Part shown: in pieces, positions 12,801 through 22,640 of the stretch
Numbering within the stretch: the first letter of the stretch is position 1
Layout: every line of letters begins with the position of its first letter
Assembly (NCBI RefSeq): GCF_042242105.1
Contig: NC_092022.1
Location: 11,900,001 to 11,964,000, forward strand
DNA length: 64,000 nt
Direction: 5' to 3'
Source of the DNA: Pempheris klunzingeri
Taxonomy: Eukaryota; Chordata; Actinopteri; Acropomatiformes; Pempheridae
Made by a program: the position numbers and the translations under genes
The notes under the pieces: model-generated
Databases searched by the model: none
Seen by the model: the letters and a program-made list of their open reading frames with translations, nothing else
What the model was told of the DNA's origin: nothing

Positions 12801-15800
12801 GCCATGGCCGATCCTAGAAATAGAACCCAGGGACATCAACCTTTCCGCCAGTAGAGCAACCGACAGCATCATAGGTTTGAAAACCAGACATACTCCCGAG
12901 ACCAGAGTAAATTTAAACGAAATACTTTCCAGCCAAAGCGGAAAGTTCAATTCGAACGATACACCACACAAGAGGGCAGGTATACAGGGAGAAATTCAGA
13001 ATATTCCGAAGAGCCATTTCACCAACAGGAAATGGAAAACTGTATTAGGAGATGGGTGACTGAGGCAATAAAACAGCAGATGCCGCATAGCCAGCCGGCA
13101 TTGTCTGATCCCGCAGAGGGATCTGACACAGAGCCTCCATTAACATGACTAGGCCAGGCGCCCCTTTTCCCCACTGCCAAAGGCTACGTGGTAGGATGGG
13201 AGAGGGAATACAGGGGGGCGCCAGAAATCACCACTCCGCATCTCCCAGACTCCCACTTTGTGATTTTCTTGGGCAATCTTGTCCGTCAGGGGCATTCAGT
13301 CATTAGCACCCTCCAACAAGCCACCAAGCAGGCTATGGTGCAACTGGCTGTCTACTCAATTGATTATCCAAACTATGCCCATCACAGTTTCATCCTACAC
13401 ATCACCATGTGGAAGGAGAATGACATGAAAAGTGACTGTAACAAGGAAGTAAAATTCTATATCCCAGGCCTCCCCCAGTCATTCAGCCAAGTAGAACGTG
13501 CTAACCGCACCATAGTTAACATATATAAGACGTATGTTAGTAGTAGTGGCAAGGATTGGGATGTGAAACTCCCCTTGGTGCTAGTGGCCATCACACCGCA
13601 CTGCTCCATGGGAGTCACTCCCCGTGAAATGATGACTGGGAGAGAGATGACCCTTCCGCTGCACCTCCGGTACCAGCCAGAGGACGTCAGTGTTACAACT
13701 GCCTCCATGCAAATCAGATTAAGTCTTAGGGACCCGCCTCAATCCAAGGAGAAGAGAGAAACTCTACACCCGAAAGGGGGGAGCGGCCTCCATTCCTGGA
13801 GGTAGAACCTACACCCAGAAATTGCAGGCTAGACTTCCTACTGATCGTCACACCACAATTTGGCAACCAGTCTGTCACCATCCCACAGACTTGCTCCAAA
13901 CCATCACAAGAACAAGCCACTAACCTCTAACAATCTATCCTGTCCTTCTTTCCTCAATTCTTTTAAATTCATTTTTGAGAAATTGCAAAGAAGCAGCAAA
14001 AGATTGTAATGTTGACTTGTGAATGTGTTGTGATTGAATAGGATAGTCAGTTAGATGATGTCTGCCCAGACAATGCCTCAATGTCTGCCCAGACACCACT
14101 GCCTCATGAACCTCATGAACTCAATGGACTGTTTAATCCTTGTAGCTGTTTCAGGAACACATGGACACATGGACTGTTGGCCCTCTTGGTTGCCCTAAAG
14201 ACTGTGGCCGACACCCCACTCTTCAGGCCAAAGGGGGGATGTTGGGCCTTGCCGCATGGCCAGACAAAGAGCGACCTACATGTACCTGGAAAAGCCTAAC
14301 AAAGGAACAGACGGTGAACAAAGGGCCATAAAATAAACGGCCGCCAAAACTTGTCGGCATTGCCTCCAATAAACTCAGGTAGGGGGCGTGGCCTGGATCC
14401 AACACCAGGAGTTCTCATTGGGGGAAAACTCCCCAAATCCACAAGGAACTCCCAGTACGGCCATGACATCACTAAACGTTTATAAGCAGTGAACACCTAA
14501 GACACACCGCCTTTCCACTGTAACGTAAAGTTACTACAGGGGGTGTTTTCTGTTTGGACGTCTTTTCCCCTTTAAACCTAGGTAACAGCCTTCCCCACAC
14601 TCGCTGGACGAGCAACCGGCTGTTTTCGCACCGTTTTGTTTTTTTGGTTTCAGTTTCGTTTTTGTGTCCTTCACCGGACTCGTTAGGATCCTGAGGAGAA
14701 ACGCCGAGCAACCCGCAGCTTTTCCCTCAATTTTTACCTGCAGAAGGGAGAGACGGTACGCTGTCCTCTCCAGGGAAAGATCACGAACGTTCTTCTCCCT
14801 CTAAGTCGACTCCCGCTGCTCCACGCTGCCACACGCGGACCAGCGCGCCGTTCCCCGCTAACACAGCGACTCAACGGACCCTTTCCTCGCCGCCACCCGA
14901 GCCGGACCGAAACCCGCCAGGCGTGCAGGATTTGCACACACTAATTGCTCGCGAAGCGATTTCAAGTAAGAGGCATTGTGTCTGGGCAGAGACAGATAGG
15001 ATTTAAGTGTGCTACCTTTGCTTATAAGCTAAAGTGCCGGACCGCCGTGTCCCGTGTTACAGCTGTGTGTTTGCTGCTGTTGTTTTGTCTCCTGCGTTGT
15101 TTTGTGCGTAAGCCCACGCAGGGACTTTGTTGTGTTTATAACCAACACGTGGAGAGTCAGTAAACGTGAGTCTATCAGTTAAAGGACCAGCGCCACCATC
15201 GGTAAACAGAGTTTGCTGATCGAGCCGCTGAGTGATAGACATACGGTTATTGTGCGCTCCTGTGACGGTTAAAAACCAGATTTTCAGTGTTTTGTGTTGA
15301 ATGCTTTCCTTTCCTCTTTCTTCCTACTAACCCACATTACATTCACATACATACACGCGTTCATACCGTCCCTTACAGGCACGATCGGCGCCATTACAGT
15401 CTAACTCTAGAGTTCAGACTTGTAATTACAGCCGCCATTACACTTTTAGCAGTCAGCCCCTAGTGTTTAAGCTCCTAACTACCGCCGTTACAACACCCGG
15501 CAGCAGCCTGCCCCTAGTGTTAAGGCCGGTAATTACAGTAGCTATTACACACTTAGTAGTGCCCTGACTCTAGTGCTCAGGGAAGGGATTTCAGTCTCCA
15601 CTGTACTCTCGTTCCCTCTAGTCACATCTCGCGAGCGTCCGCCATATTGGGGTGACGTATTCACGCACGTGATTGCGTCACCACTCTGCGGCCTCCTCCT
15701 TGCCCCCCCCCTTTTCCCTTCACACACACACACACACACAAATACACACACACACACATGCTGGATGCTTGTATATATATCTTGTTTTGAGTGTTAACAA

Positions 15801-18800
15801 TTTGTACCAATAGCTGCTTTTAGATAGTTGAATAGCAGATGTTTATTTGAACTAGTATTATTGATCACAAATCATTGTGCTTGTTGAATAAACTCTGTTA
15901 TGCATTTAAAGAGTAGTTGTTTGTGATTACTGTGCATATATTTGTTGTGGTAACAGCTGGTTGAGATAGTCAGTGCTCGGATTCATGCCTTTCCACTCAC
16001 TTTATAAATGTAAGATAGTAACTTAAATATCGCCATTTTTAAGTGAGGCCCCTTTTTATTCACTCTTATAAATGTGAGATAGTGATTTAAATATCAACAT
16101 TTTGAAGTGAATAACCCCTTTTGAGACTGTATTCCAGTTTGTTATTGGTCCCTGATACCAGGGTGGTGCCCCGATATTATTAATTAATAATTAATTAATA
16201 ACTAATTTTTACTGATATCGATAAGTACACTGATAAGTGCTAAATCTTATTGATAATACTGCCAATAACTAAACTAGCTCCATCCAGTGCACAACAACTC
16301 ATATTACTGTTTGCATATAAATCTCCCTAGATTCTCAGTATTAGTGGAGCTTGTTAATTATTCTCATCATTGATGTTTTCCAATTGATCATTTGATTTTT
16401 AAAATATCTGAAAATAGTGCAAATTGCCAAAAATTCCCAGAGGTATTTCCCCAAATAACATCAAATTGCTTGCTTTGCCTGACAAGCAAATCCTAAAGAT
16501 CTTCAGTTTGCGATGATATAAAACAGAGAAAAGCATGACATCTTTGCATTTAACAATCTGGAATAATCAAATTGTATTTATTAATCAACAAAATAAATTC
16601 TATGTCAGCTGACTCATTGATTAATCTACACATCATTCCAGAAATTCTCATACAAGTCACAGGAAATCTCATAGTACTAGCTTAGGCGACTGGATTTATT
16701 ATTCAAAGACTTGAAATAGACATTTCATCAGTTCAGCTTAATGTAGATTTTGATGTAGTGCCTCTACCAAAGATCATCATCAAGACAAAGCAAATACAGC
16801 AATTTCGCAATATGCCCTTTCTGTGTGCCATATATGGTTAAACTATTGAACCGGGTTTAGGTGAAAGTAAATCAATAGGACTATGGTGTTTATTGTAGTG
16901 ATAAAGCAATACAGGTTCTTTCTATTATGTTCTGTAGGTCCTACAATCCTGCAGATGTGCTTATTGTAGCTGAGGCCAACAGTCCTCTTCAGTATCCCAC
17001 CCAGGGAGTGGAGGTGCGAGCCCTCAAAACCATCATCATTCCTGGTACCAACAAATCTAACATGACACAAGACACAAGCTATTTTTGGTGCTGCGTTTTC
17101 TATTTGAGTCTGTTAGTTAAAATGTTTCACCATCGTCCCATGTTGATATCCCCAGTAATATTTTGTCTCTCTATTCATAGGCTTGGGTCTGAAAGGAGAT
17201 GCAAGATCAAGCTATCTGGTAAATTCTTAATTTTGAAAATTTAAGTCACACAGACCTACCCACTTTTTCTACATGTTAAACTTTTATGTTTCTTTTTCCC
17301 CTAAAACCATTCAAATGGTGTAACAGGTACATTTGACAGCAACTTTGGGGACTTTTGCTGTTGCTGCTGCAGTGGATGGGGTCTCCGTTAAAGGAGAGGG
17401 AGAGATGCACATGATACTGTCGAGTCCTCTACTCTCCGCTCTGAACAGGCAGCTGCAGTTTGTCACCTATACAAACACTGTGTTCCATCCCAAGACAGCA
17501 GATACAGGTGTAGTTAGCATGTGGATACCAGCATGATGCTAAAACTAAAATGTCATGTTTATCTATTCAGCCTCAGAGTTTCATCCTGTTGATCAATAAG
17601 TAATGAGTGATAAAGGAAGCATGAATCAATATAGGGTTTTTCTTTTTTTAATCTGTGAAATATACTTTGTTGTTCTGAATTAACTGTATTCTCTGCCAAG
17701 TGAAGTGATGGGACAAAGGTGAAGTAAGTTTAAATGCAACAGACAGTTAAAACATAAAACATAATCTGTCTGAGCAGAAAGAGATGCCATAGTTTTTGCA
17801 TGAGGTTGAGATACAAATTTAGTAATGGTTATGGCTATGACACCAATCACACACCAACCTGGATTTACCACAGTTACTGTTTTGTTCTGCAGTTCAGTTT
17901 GCAACTGAAGGTCACCAGTCATTTTTCACCATTAAAATTGGACATAGAACCATCCCCAACCTTTACAACTCTGGATACCAAACAGGTTTGTGAGCAGTTA
18001 CATTATCAGTTTTAGTATCAAATGTCACAGAAGGTCACCTGGGATCATTTTTTATTTTTCTCTTTGTGCGTGTGTGTGCATTTTGTTTCTACACAGAATA
18101 CAACATTAGTGCTCTTGTTACCATCGCCACCAAGACCTTTCTACGCTATGACAAACTCAAAGATCTCATTGACAGCATACGCCAATATTATCCCACCGTC
18201 ACCATAGTAATAGCAGATGATAATGAACACCCTCAGCCAGTGACTGGGCCTCACATTGAACGTTACATCATGCCATTTGGAAAGGTGAGGAAGTTTATGT
18301 CTCTGAAGTATTGTGCATCGTGATTATTAAACAGTGCAGCTCATGAGTGTTGATCCCCCTTTATCTATACAGGGTTGGTTTGCGGGAAGAAACCTGGCAG
18401 TGTCTCAAGTGACCACTAAGTATGTGCTCTGGGTGGATGATGATTTCATCTTCACTGCAAACACCAAGCTAGAGAAAATGGTGGACATCCTGGAAAAGAC
18501 CACTCTAGATCTGGTGAGATGCATGCCTGGATACAGTACAATGTGTGTGGCAGTATGTGCTGCATTGATCGACTGACCGAAATTTTGCACTTGAGCCTTA
18601 TACTGATTGGTAAATTTGGAGCATAGAGCATGTATTCAGTATATCCCTTTCATGCATGAATTATGATAACCTCAGAAAGTGTTTTTATTCATGTTTAGGC
18701 ATGAAAAACAAGGTTTGAACTTACATAAAGATATATTTTCATGTCCAGTAGTTGAAATATAGCTAGTGATGCATGATGTACAATTCAGTGGACATGTGAT

Positions 18801-20589
18801 TAATCATAATTTCCTCCCAATATAAAATCAATACTTGGAAAATTTAGCAATTGCATGACTCCTTAGGTGTTACTTGATGTCACCATATTTTTCTTACCTG
18901 CAAGGGTTTTATAGAAGGTTTGAACAGAAAAAAATGAGCCACTTGGTGTTTCTGGCTGTCTGTCGACCATCTTGGTTTCACTCTTTCTTTGTAATGGCTT
19001 GGCACTGGGTAGCAGCGTATGAGATGATGCAGTAGCAATTTGCAACTATGACATCAAAACTCATGCATATACAAGAAAACAGCTTTTGAAGAGCTGTACA
19101 CTGTAGTGACCTCTATCCATGAAAAGAATATATGTCCAGAAGCAAGAAGTTGTAAAATAAAGTTGATTAAACCTGATGGTAATCACAGTTCACATACTCA
19201 AATAAATAAAAAAAAACAAGGCATATAAACTTAGCTTCCTGCATTTTACAAAAAGAATTGTGTTTCTTTTAGTTGGAGGGGTGGGGGACCCTGTGCCACA
19301 TGTGCATCTTTTATCGTGTTTTTTGAGATGTAAATCTCTTCTTGCAAGTGGTAAACAACGTCCTTCCTGTAGTGCTAGTTGAGGAGTTATCTATTCTTTG
19401 ATCTTTGCACATGCATGGCATGTGCAAAGATCAACCTCATCAAACATGATGAGGTTGTGGGTCATCATAGTTTCTAAAGTGAGAGTCACTGCCTTATATT
19501 GGTGCCTTTTTTCAGAAAGAATATGACGATAGACGACGAAGATATGTCACTAAACTGAAGCATTCCAGAAATAGTTTTTTAGTGTTTAAAACACTTTCAA
19601 ATTCTTTGAATTTGCTTTTGTTTTAATTATGTTCCCCTCTGTATTATGTGGTGTTTTTGTTATCCAGTGTGTGACTCGACTATGCATGTGCATATGTCCA
19701 CACACATTTATTTCCCATGTCTTTAAGTGTATTACATAACTCAACATGATTTTTTTATTACTGCAGGTTGGTGGTGCAGTGAGAGAGGTGACAGGTTACA
19801 CTTCAACCTATCGTCACACCATTTCAGTGGAAGAAGGAGGAGAGGAGGGTGACTGTTTGCACATCAGAAATGGCTACCACCATGTCATCGAGGGATTTCC
19901 CAAATGTGTGGTAGCTGATGCTGTCATCAACTTCTTCATGGGGAGGACAGACAAGGTGCGGCAGGTGGGATTTAACCCCCGCTTGGCACGGCAGGCTCAT
20001 CTGGGTGAGTCTATCTGTAACATCTGCTATCAAATATATTAACATAGCAGTTTATTTTAGCAATATTCTCTTCATGAAAACACTGACACAGGTTGGTCTT
20101 TGAAACGGCCGTATATTACCTGGGCAGGTCTCATTTTTCTGATACATCCACATCTTAGTTACGCTGGGAAAATCATACTTGTGAATGAACGAAGTACAAA
20201 ATACATCAGCTAATTATACAGTACATAGTACTTTAAATGATTAATGATTAGTGTGAAGTAGGACAAAATACCTTGCTGACCGCTTGCCATGAAAAGATGT
20301 TCTTGAGTCTTTGAAAGTCTTTCAAAAGCCTTTGACTGTCTGCTGTTCAAAACTGTCATTTTCTTTTCACACTGCAGAGTTCTTCATTGACGCTCTGGGC
20401 TCCCTCCACATTGGCTCCTGTAGTGACGTGATTGTAAGTCACGCATCAAAGATCGTACTACCCTGGAGTAAAACAGACTCACAAAAGGCCTACGACAAGT
20501 TCCGCTATTCGTCTTCCGTTGCTGGTGGTAACCTTCATAACGAAATCTTCTACTTCAGGAACAGGTTCAAGTGCATGACGAGTCAGTGA
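9860..20589 (+). CDS. b4galnt1: Beta-1,4-N-acetylgalactosaminyltransferase 1 (GM2/GD2 synthase), ten coding exons
   Basis: The enzyme transfers GalNAc from UDP-GalNAc onto GM3/GD3 in the Golgi, the committed step to complex gangliosides. Coding exons are 9860-10074, 10171-10350, 16938-17044, 17181-17218, 17327-17507, 17893-17985, 18097-18284, 18373-18513, 19767-20004 and 20378-20589. All junctions are GT-AG and in phase, giving 530 residues, close to the 533 of human. A signal anchor follows the N-terminus (about residues 8-27). The GT-A DXD motif is DDD at about 356-358 in LWVDDDF, and the C-terminus KCMTSQ is conserved. The ATG sits immediately after an acceptor (attccag|ATG), so a 5' untranslated exon must lie upstream. 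Most introns are under 1.3 kb, but the one between 10350 and 16938 is 6.6 kb because it carries a retroelement in the sense direction. The gene is convergent with slc26a10, as in human. Confidence 0.96.
10351..10870 (+). other. b4galnt1 intron 2 sequence upstream of the retroelement
   Basis: No exon or recognisable repeat was identified here. It is ordinary AT-rich intron up to the first copy of the 120-bp terminal repeat. It could include extra element sequence if the element starts further left than I propose. Confidence 0.4.
10871..10990 (+). repeat. Truncated 5' LTR: 120-bp direct repeat, copy 1
   Basis: These 120 bases match 14240-14359 with one difference by eye (ggcgcc versus gccgcc). 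Similarity then stops abruptly after cttgtcggca. Copy 1 begins TGTTGGGCC, as does the 3' LTR. The remaining LTR and any tRNA primer-binding site appear to be missing between here and the gag frame. Confidence 0.8.
11163..12854 (+). CDS. Gag-like structural protein of the intronic retroelement, intact frame
   Basis: The frame is open for 563 codons from an ATG at 11163 to a TAG at 12852-12854. Residues about 75-150 are rich in Gln, Ala and Leu with heptad-like spacing and look like a coiled coil. A disordered Pro/Arg/Ser-rich middle follows (about 155-330). The last third (about 340-535) is a helical capsid-like region with the layout of retroelement Gag capsids. No CCHC zinc knuckle is seen before the stop. 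Beyond the TAG the same frame stays open to a TGA at 13146-13148. The assignment rests on position (after a terminal repeat, before integrase-like sequence) and general Gag character, not on a precise family match. It could be non-functional, read through, or, less likely, retained for host use. Confidence 0.75.
   Translation: MSHPSEPRADTCESDDPALQDVVAGLLNLSTAERDHLNHYNVKTCDEKLKELVEYINHPTGKPVRTIPELLGLITLLHQRKSQLLAEQHQERLAQLQDSHRAAQQANASLRQEVLAAKSEVAQTQETCVQLRFDTNLLHLQLQAARRRAEPGSEPIVTQVGTAIDNPADADSDPAEDPVIQGPDPGQQDLQREVARARGAVPLKNLDPRPSTHALQVNSGGASRRHAAYSDNTTDLVTLDSYRGPPLPRSAYPGASFPVQQSLHSRTTLNFSPPHGRRSYFEPPQSAEAYASHSLPPRRNRTLSPSRRESRNRYRHADYGDLVDSDDSDGPGPPREQGLRTRQIESLARDIERFDPSSRESNIDDYLREIDRCLLDLPLPSSREKLKLVWKTTARSVHVFMETLPPATRDRYSALCQALQEEYSLHADQASATLSAFAIMQGRREPPREYYRRLRAAYFQGRNAPGLEEEQVFKSLFLHNLHDSLRYDVTMQCRTRDLSMQEIRQYAQLAWETHTRPVRKHEDDARVLGIQTSGDELALEGNKMPHAMADPRNRTQGHQPFRQ
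12855..13148 (+). other. In-frame open continuation of the gag-like frame after an amber codon
   Basis: Ninety-seven sense codons follow the TAG in the same phase before a TGA at 13146-13148. The region is rich in Arg, Lys and Gln, as expected of the nucleic-acid-binding end of a Gag protein. The TAG may be a nonsense mutation (one transition from a Gln codon) or a readthrough site. The sequence alone does not decide between these. Confidence 0.55.
13188..13805 (+). pseudogene. Integrase-like C-terminal remnant of the intronic retroelement
   Basis: An open frame of 205 codons contains, in its second half, a stretch of integrase type: a VERANRT-like segment, then a lysine/tryptophan-containing helix and an MGVTP-like substrate-positioning segment. 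The first half does not match a complete catalytic domain. The reverse transcriptase and RNase H normally upstream are absent, so a large deletion has joined the gag end to late pol sequence. It is not expected to be active. Confidence 0.65.
14230..14239 (+). other. Polypurine tract before the 3' LTR
   Basis: AAAGGGGGGA directly precedes the TGTTGG start of the 3' LTR, the expected place for plus-strand primer formation. This fixes the left border of the 3' LTR and the element orientation (plus). Confidence 0.8.
14240..15955 (+). repeat. 3' LTR of the intronic retroelement
   Basis: It starts TGTTGG right after the polypurine tract; the first 120 bases repeat 10871-10990. A TATAA box at 14481-14485 with a nearby tgacatcac element suggests the U3 promoter. 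AATAAA at 15887-15892 suggests the polyadenylation site, which would make R about 1.4 kb, unusually long. The proposed end TAACA at 15951-15955 is a guess based on a terminal CA. Sequence between is C/G-richer than the surrounding intron and includes an (AC)n tract at 15721-15758. The right border is uncertain. Confidence 0.55.
15994..16121. repeat. Two-copy diverged tandem duplication of about 62 bp
   Basis: The cactcactttataaatg unit (through aagtgagg) is followed by a second cactcttataaatg unit (through aagtgaat). They match over most of their length with scattered substitutions. It lies at the right edge of the retroelement, either just inside or just outside it. The divergence suggests it is older than the near-identical terminal repeats. 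Confidence 0.65.
16122..16937 (+). other. Remainder of b4galnt1 intron 2
   Basis: AT-rich intron with a TTAATTAATAATTAATTAA-type low-complexity patch near 16176-16205. It ends with the acceptor tctgtag at 16937. No other feature is seen. Confidence 0.5.
18514..19766 (+). other. b4galnt1 intron 8, carrying two adjacent perfect hairpins
   Basis: This 1.25-kb intron has no coding content. At 19398-19434 a 17-bp perfect inverted repeat flanks a 3-base loop. Directly after it, at 19433-19456, a 10-bp perfect inverted repeat flanks a 4-base loop. Nothing else is recognised. Confidence 0.75.
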
Positions 20590-20645
20590 GACCTGCGTTC
20601 TCATGTCTGTATGCTTCCTCAATTTGAGGAAAAAAGAAGGAAGTG

Positions 20646-20651
20646 AATAAA
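20646..20651 (+). terminator. b4galnt1 polyadenylation signal
   Basis: A canonical AATAAA lies 57 bases after the stop codon. It would give a very short 3' UTR. Another AATAAA near 21600 could give a longer form. Confidence 0.5.
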
Positions 20652-21720
20652 ATGCATAAAATGAAGATATATGTTGTAGGGTATTTACTGCTTTAGCACT
20701 TTGTTAAACATATTGAGTGGGGAGGTTTTGTTCTGTAAATAGATTACTTTGGTATGGAAGAAAAAATAATCCTACTCCTTTTATCTAGCAGACATAAACC
20801 TCCACATACAGTATTTACCCTCCACAATATGTTGTTTTTCATTTTTTTCAGGGGGTTTTGTTCATTGTTAAATACACAATGTTGATTCCCATATGTACTG
20901 TGATAGAAAAAATAGAAGATAAAAAAAGAGACAATCTTATTCTATTTGATATACAGTACAATGTTGGAGAAGTTCAAATAGGTTTTAATAATCCAGCCTA
21001 GTATAATTGATGTGATTGATGTCTGACGTACACAAAAGTCAAGTACGTCAAGTCAAGCACAGTTGGTGTTAAAGTGCAACAGCTGGCTCAAGTTGGTGGG
21101 AAACTGGGGTGTCTCCTGTGCTGCATGGCTGGATCATTAGTGATTATGGTCACATTTAATTTACTAAGGATTAGTGTCACGTCAATATGCAACCGTATGA
21201 CTATGTTGCCTTTTCTGTCATCAGATTATGATTTCCATTAGCTATTATACCTTCTGTTGGGAATCACCTTTGAGTTGATTGGTTTGGCTATGGATATTTT
21301 TCAAACACCACAATTGTTACATTTCTGTAATAAAGTAGAAAAGTAAAAGTAAAAAAGTAGTTTGTTACTTAAATTATGTTGAAATGTTTTTGAATGTATT
21401 GTGACAGATACTGTATTTGTCACTTTGCACTCTTGAGCAAAGTGTACACAGTGGTGTGAGCATGTCTGAATTTAAAAGTTGGCAATTGAGTCTTTGTATT
21501 ACAATGTTGTAACAATTATATTTTATTAAAAATGATTAATTTAGTCACTTACAATTCTTACTTTGCAGTATGTGATACAAGTGATAATACAATCACAATC
21601 AATAAAGCTTATGCCATAGATTTTACTTTCTATTACTTTACTGATTCTTTGACTGAAATGCCATTTTTGCTAAATGGGTGTAAAAAGTAATATTCAGATA
21701 TTTTAAGTACCTTTTGTTCT
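20652..21720. other. Intergenic sequence downstream of b4galnt1
   Basis: AT-rich sequence with no coding exon, RNA gene or repeat that I recognise. Part may be an extended b4galnt1 3' UTR. Confidence 0.4.
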
Positions 21721-22640
21721 AAAGTTACAGCCCTCTTCAGATCACCCCACAGATTTTAATTCGGATTCAGGTCTGGGCTCTGGCTGGGCCATTCCAAAAC
21801 TTTAATCATCTTCTGATGAAGCCATTCTTTTGTTGGTTTGGATATATTGTGACGGCCTTGCTGATTGGTGTCTGCTACCCTGCAGTTCTCTGTCCTGAGT
21901 CTGGAGAAGTTGGCGTCGGAGTTGCCTGGCTACACCTGTAGGTGTGGTCCCACCTTATAAAAGGCCCTCTCAGTTCTTCTGCTCTCTCTCTGGGGCTGAG
22001 TTGCTCGCTGACCACATGGCCAGAAAACCATTGCTGTTTAGTTTTGTTCTTTGTTTACACACATCCACACTCATTTCTTTCACCAATCCACATCCTACAC
22101 CACTGACAAGCTACCTTGTTCATATTTATGTTGACTTGTGTTGAGTTAAGAAGTATCTCCTTGCTATTTTTTGGTGTGGAATCTCTCCTTTGTTGCAACC
22201 CGTGAGCAAGGGTCGTAACAGTATGCTTTGGGAAGTTCCTCTTCATCTTCAGCTTTCTAGCAGAAGCCTGAAGGTTTTGTGCCAACATTGACTGGTAACT
22301 GAAATTGTTCATAATTTCCTCCACCTTGACTAAGGCCCCAGTTCCAGCTGAAGAATAATAGCCCCAAAGCATGATGCTGCCACCACCATGCTTCACTGTG
22401 GGTATGGTGTTCCTTTGGTGATGTGCAGTGTTGTTTTAGCGCCAAACATACCTTTTGGAATTATGGCCAAAAAGTTCAACCTTGCTTTCATCAGACCATA
22501 ACACATTTTCCCACATGCTTTTGGGAGACTTCAAATGTGTTTTTGCAAAATTTAGCCGGGCTTGGATGTTTTTCTATCATTGGAATTACTTCTTTTTTTT
22601 TGTGCCTGACTTCTGCTTTCCCAGCATCCTCTTTTACTCA
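21721..22640 (-). mobile_element. Decayed Tc1/mariner-type transposon, interrupted by a solo LTR
   Basis: Minus-strand reading of 22396-22221 gives a Tc1-type transposase segment (MKHGGGSIMLWGYY, then a VKVEEIMN-type stretch and LAQNLQASARKLKMKRNFPKH). Sequence at 22440-22600 continues the family upstream, and 21721-21847 is the downstream part. Frameshifts and missing pieces make it inactive. The two halves are separated by the 373-bp insertion at 21848-22220. Terminal inverted repeats were not located. Confidence 0.8.
21848..22220 (+). mobile_element. Solo LTR (373 bp) inserted in the Tc1-like fossil
   Basis: The insertion begins TGTGACGG and ends CGTAACA, the expected TG...CA borders with partly matching inverted ends. 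A TATAAAA box lies near 21957-21963 (ccttataaaaggcc). Flanking bases read ttggatatat on the left and gtatgctttggg on the right, consistent with a 4-bp duplication (GTAT, left copy now ATAT). The interrupted sequence is continuous Tc1-like on both sides, which defines the borders well. Confidence 0.75.

Larger units (their letters stand above)
10871..15955 (+). mobile_element. Endogenous LTR retroelement, pol deleted, sense in b4galnt1 intron 2
   Basis: In order it contains a 120-bp terminal-repeat copy starting TGTTGG, a gag-like frame (11163-12854), a short integrase-like remnant (13188-13805), a polypurine tract (14230-14239) and a long 3' LTR (14240 to about 15955). Protease, reverse transcriptase and RNase H are not found, and there is no room for them, so this is an internally deleted copy. 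The near identity of the two terminal-repeat copies suggests a recent insertion. The left LTR is incomplete and no target-site duplication could be fixed, so the outer borders are approximate, the right one especially. Whether it belongs to an endogenous retrovirus or a gypsy-type lineage was not settled. The element is in the same direction as the host gene. Confidence 0.8.

Noticed and set aside
16164-16173. TGGTGCCCCG, resembling the start of a tRNA primer-binding site after an LTR
   Set aside because: It lies downstream of the 3' LTR, where no primer-binding site is expected. The following bases become AT-rich instead of matching a tRNA 3' end that I can name.
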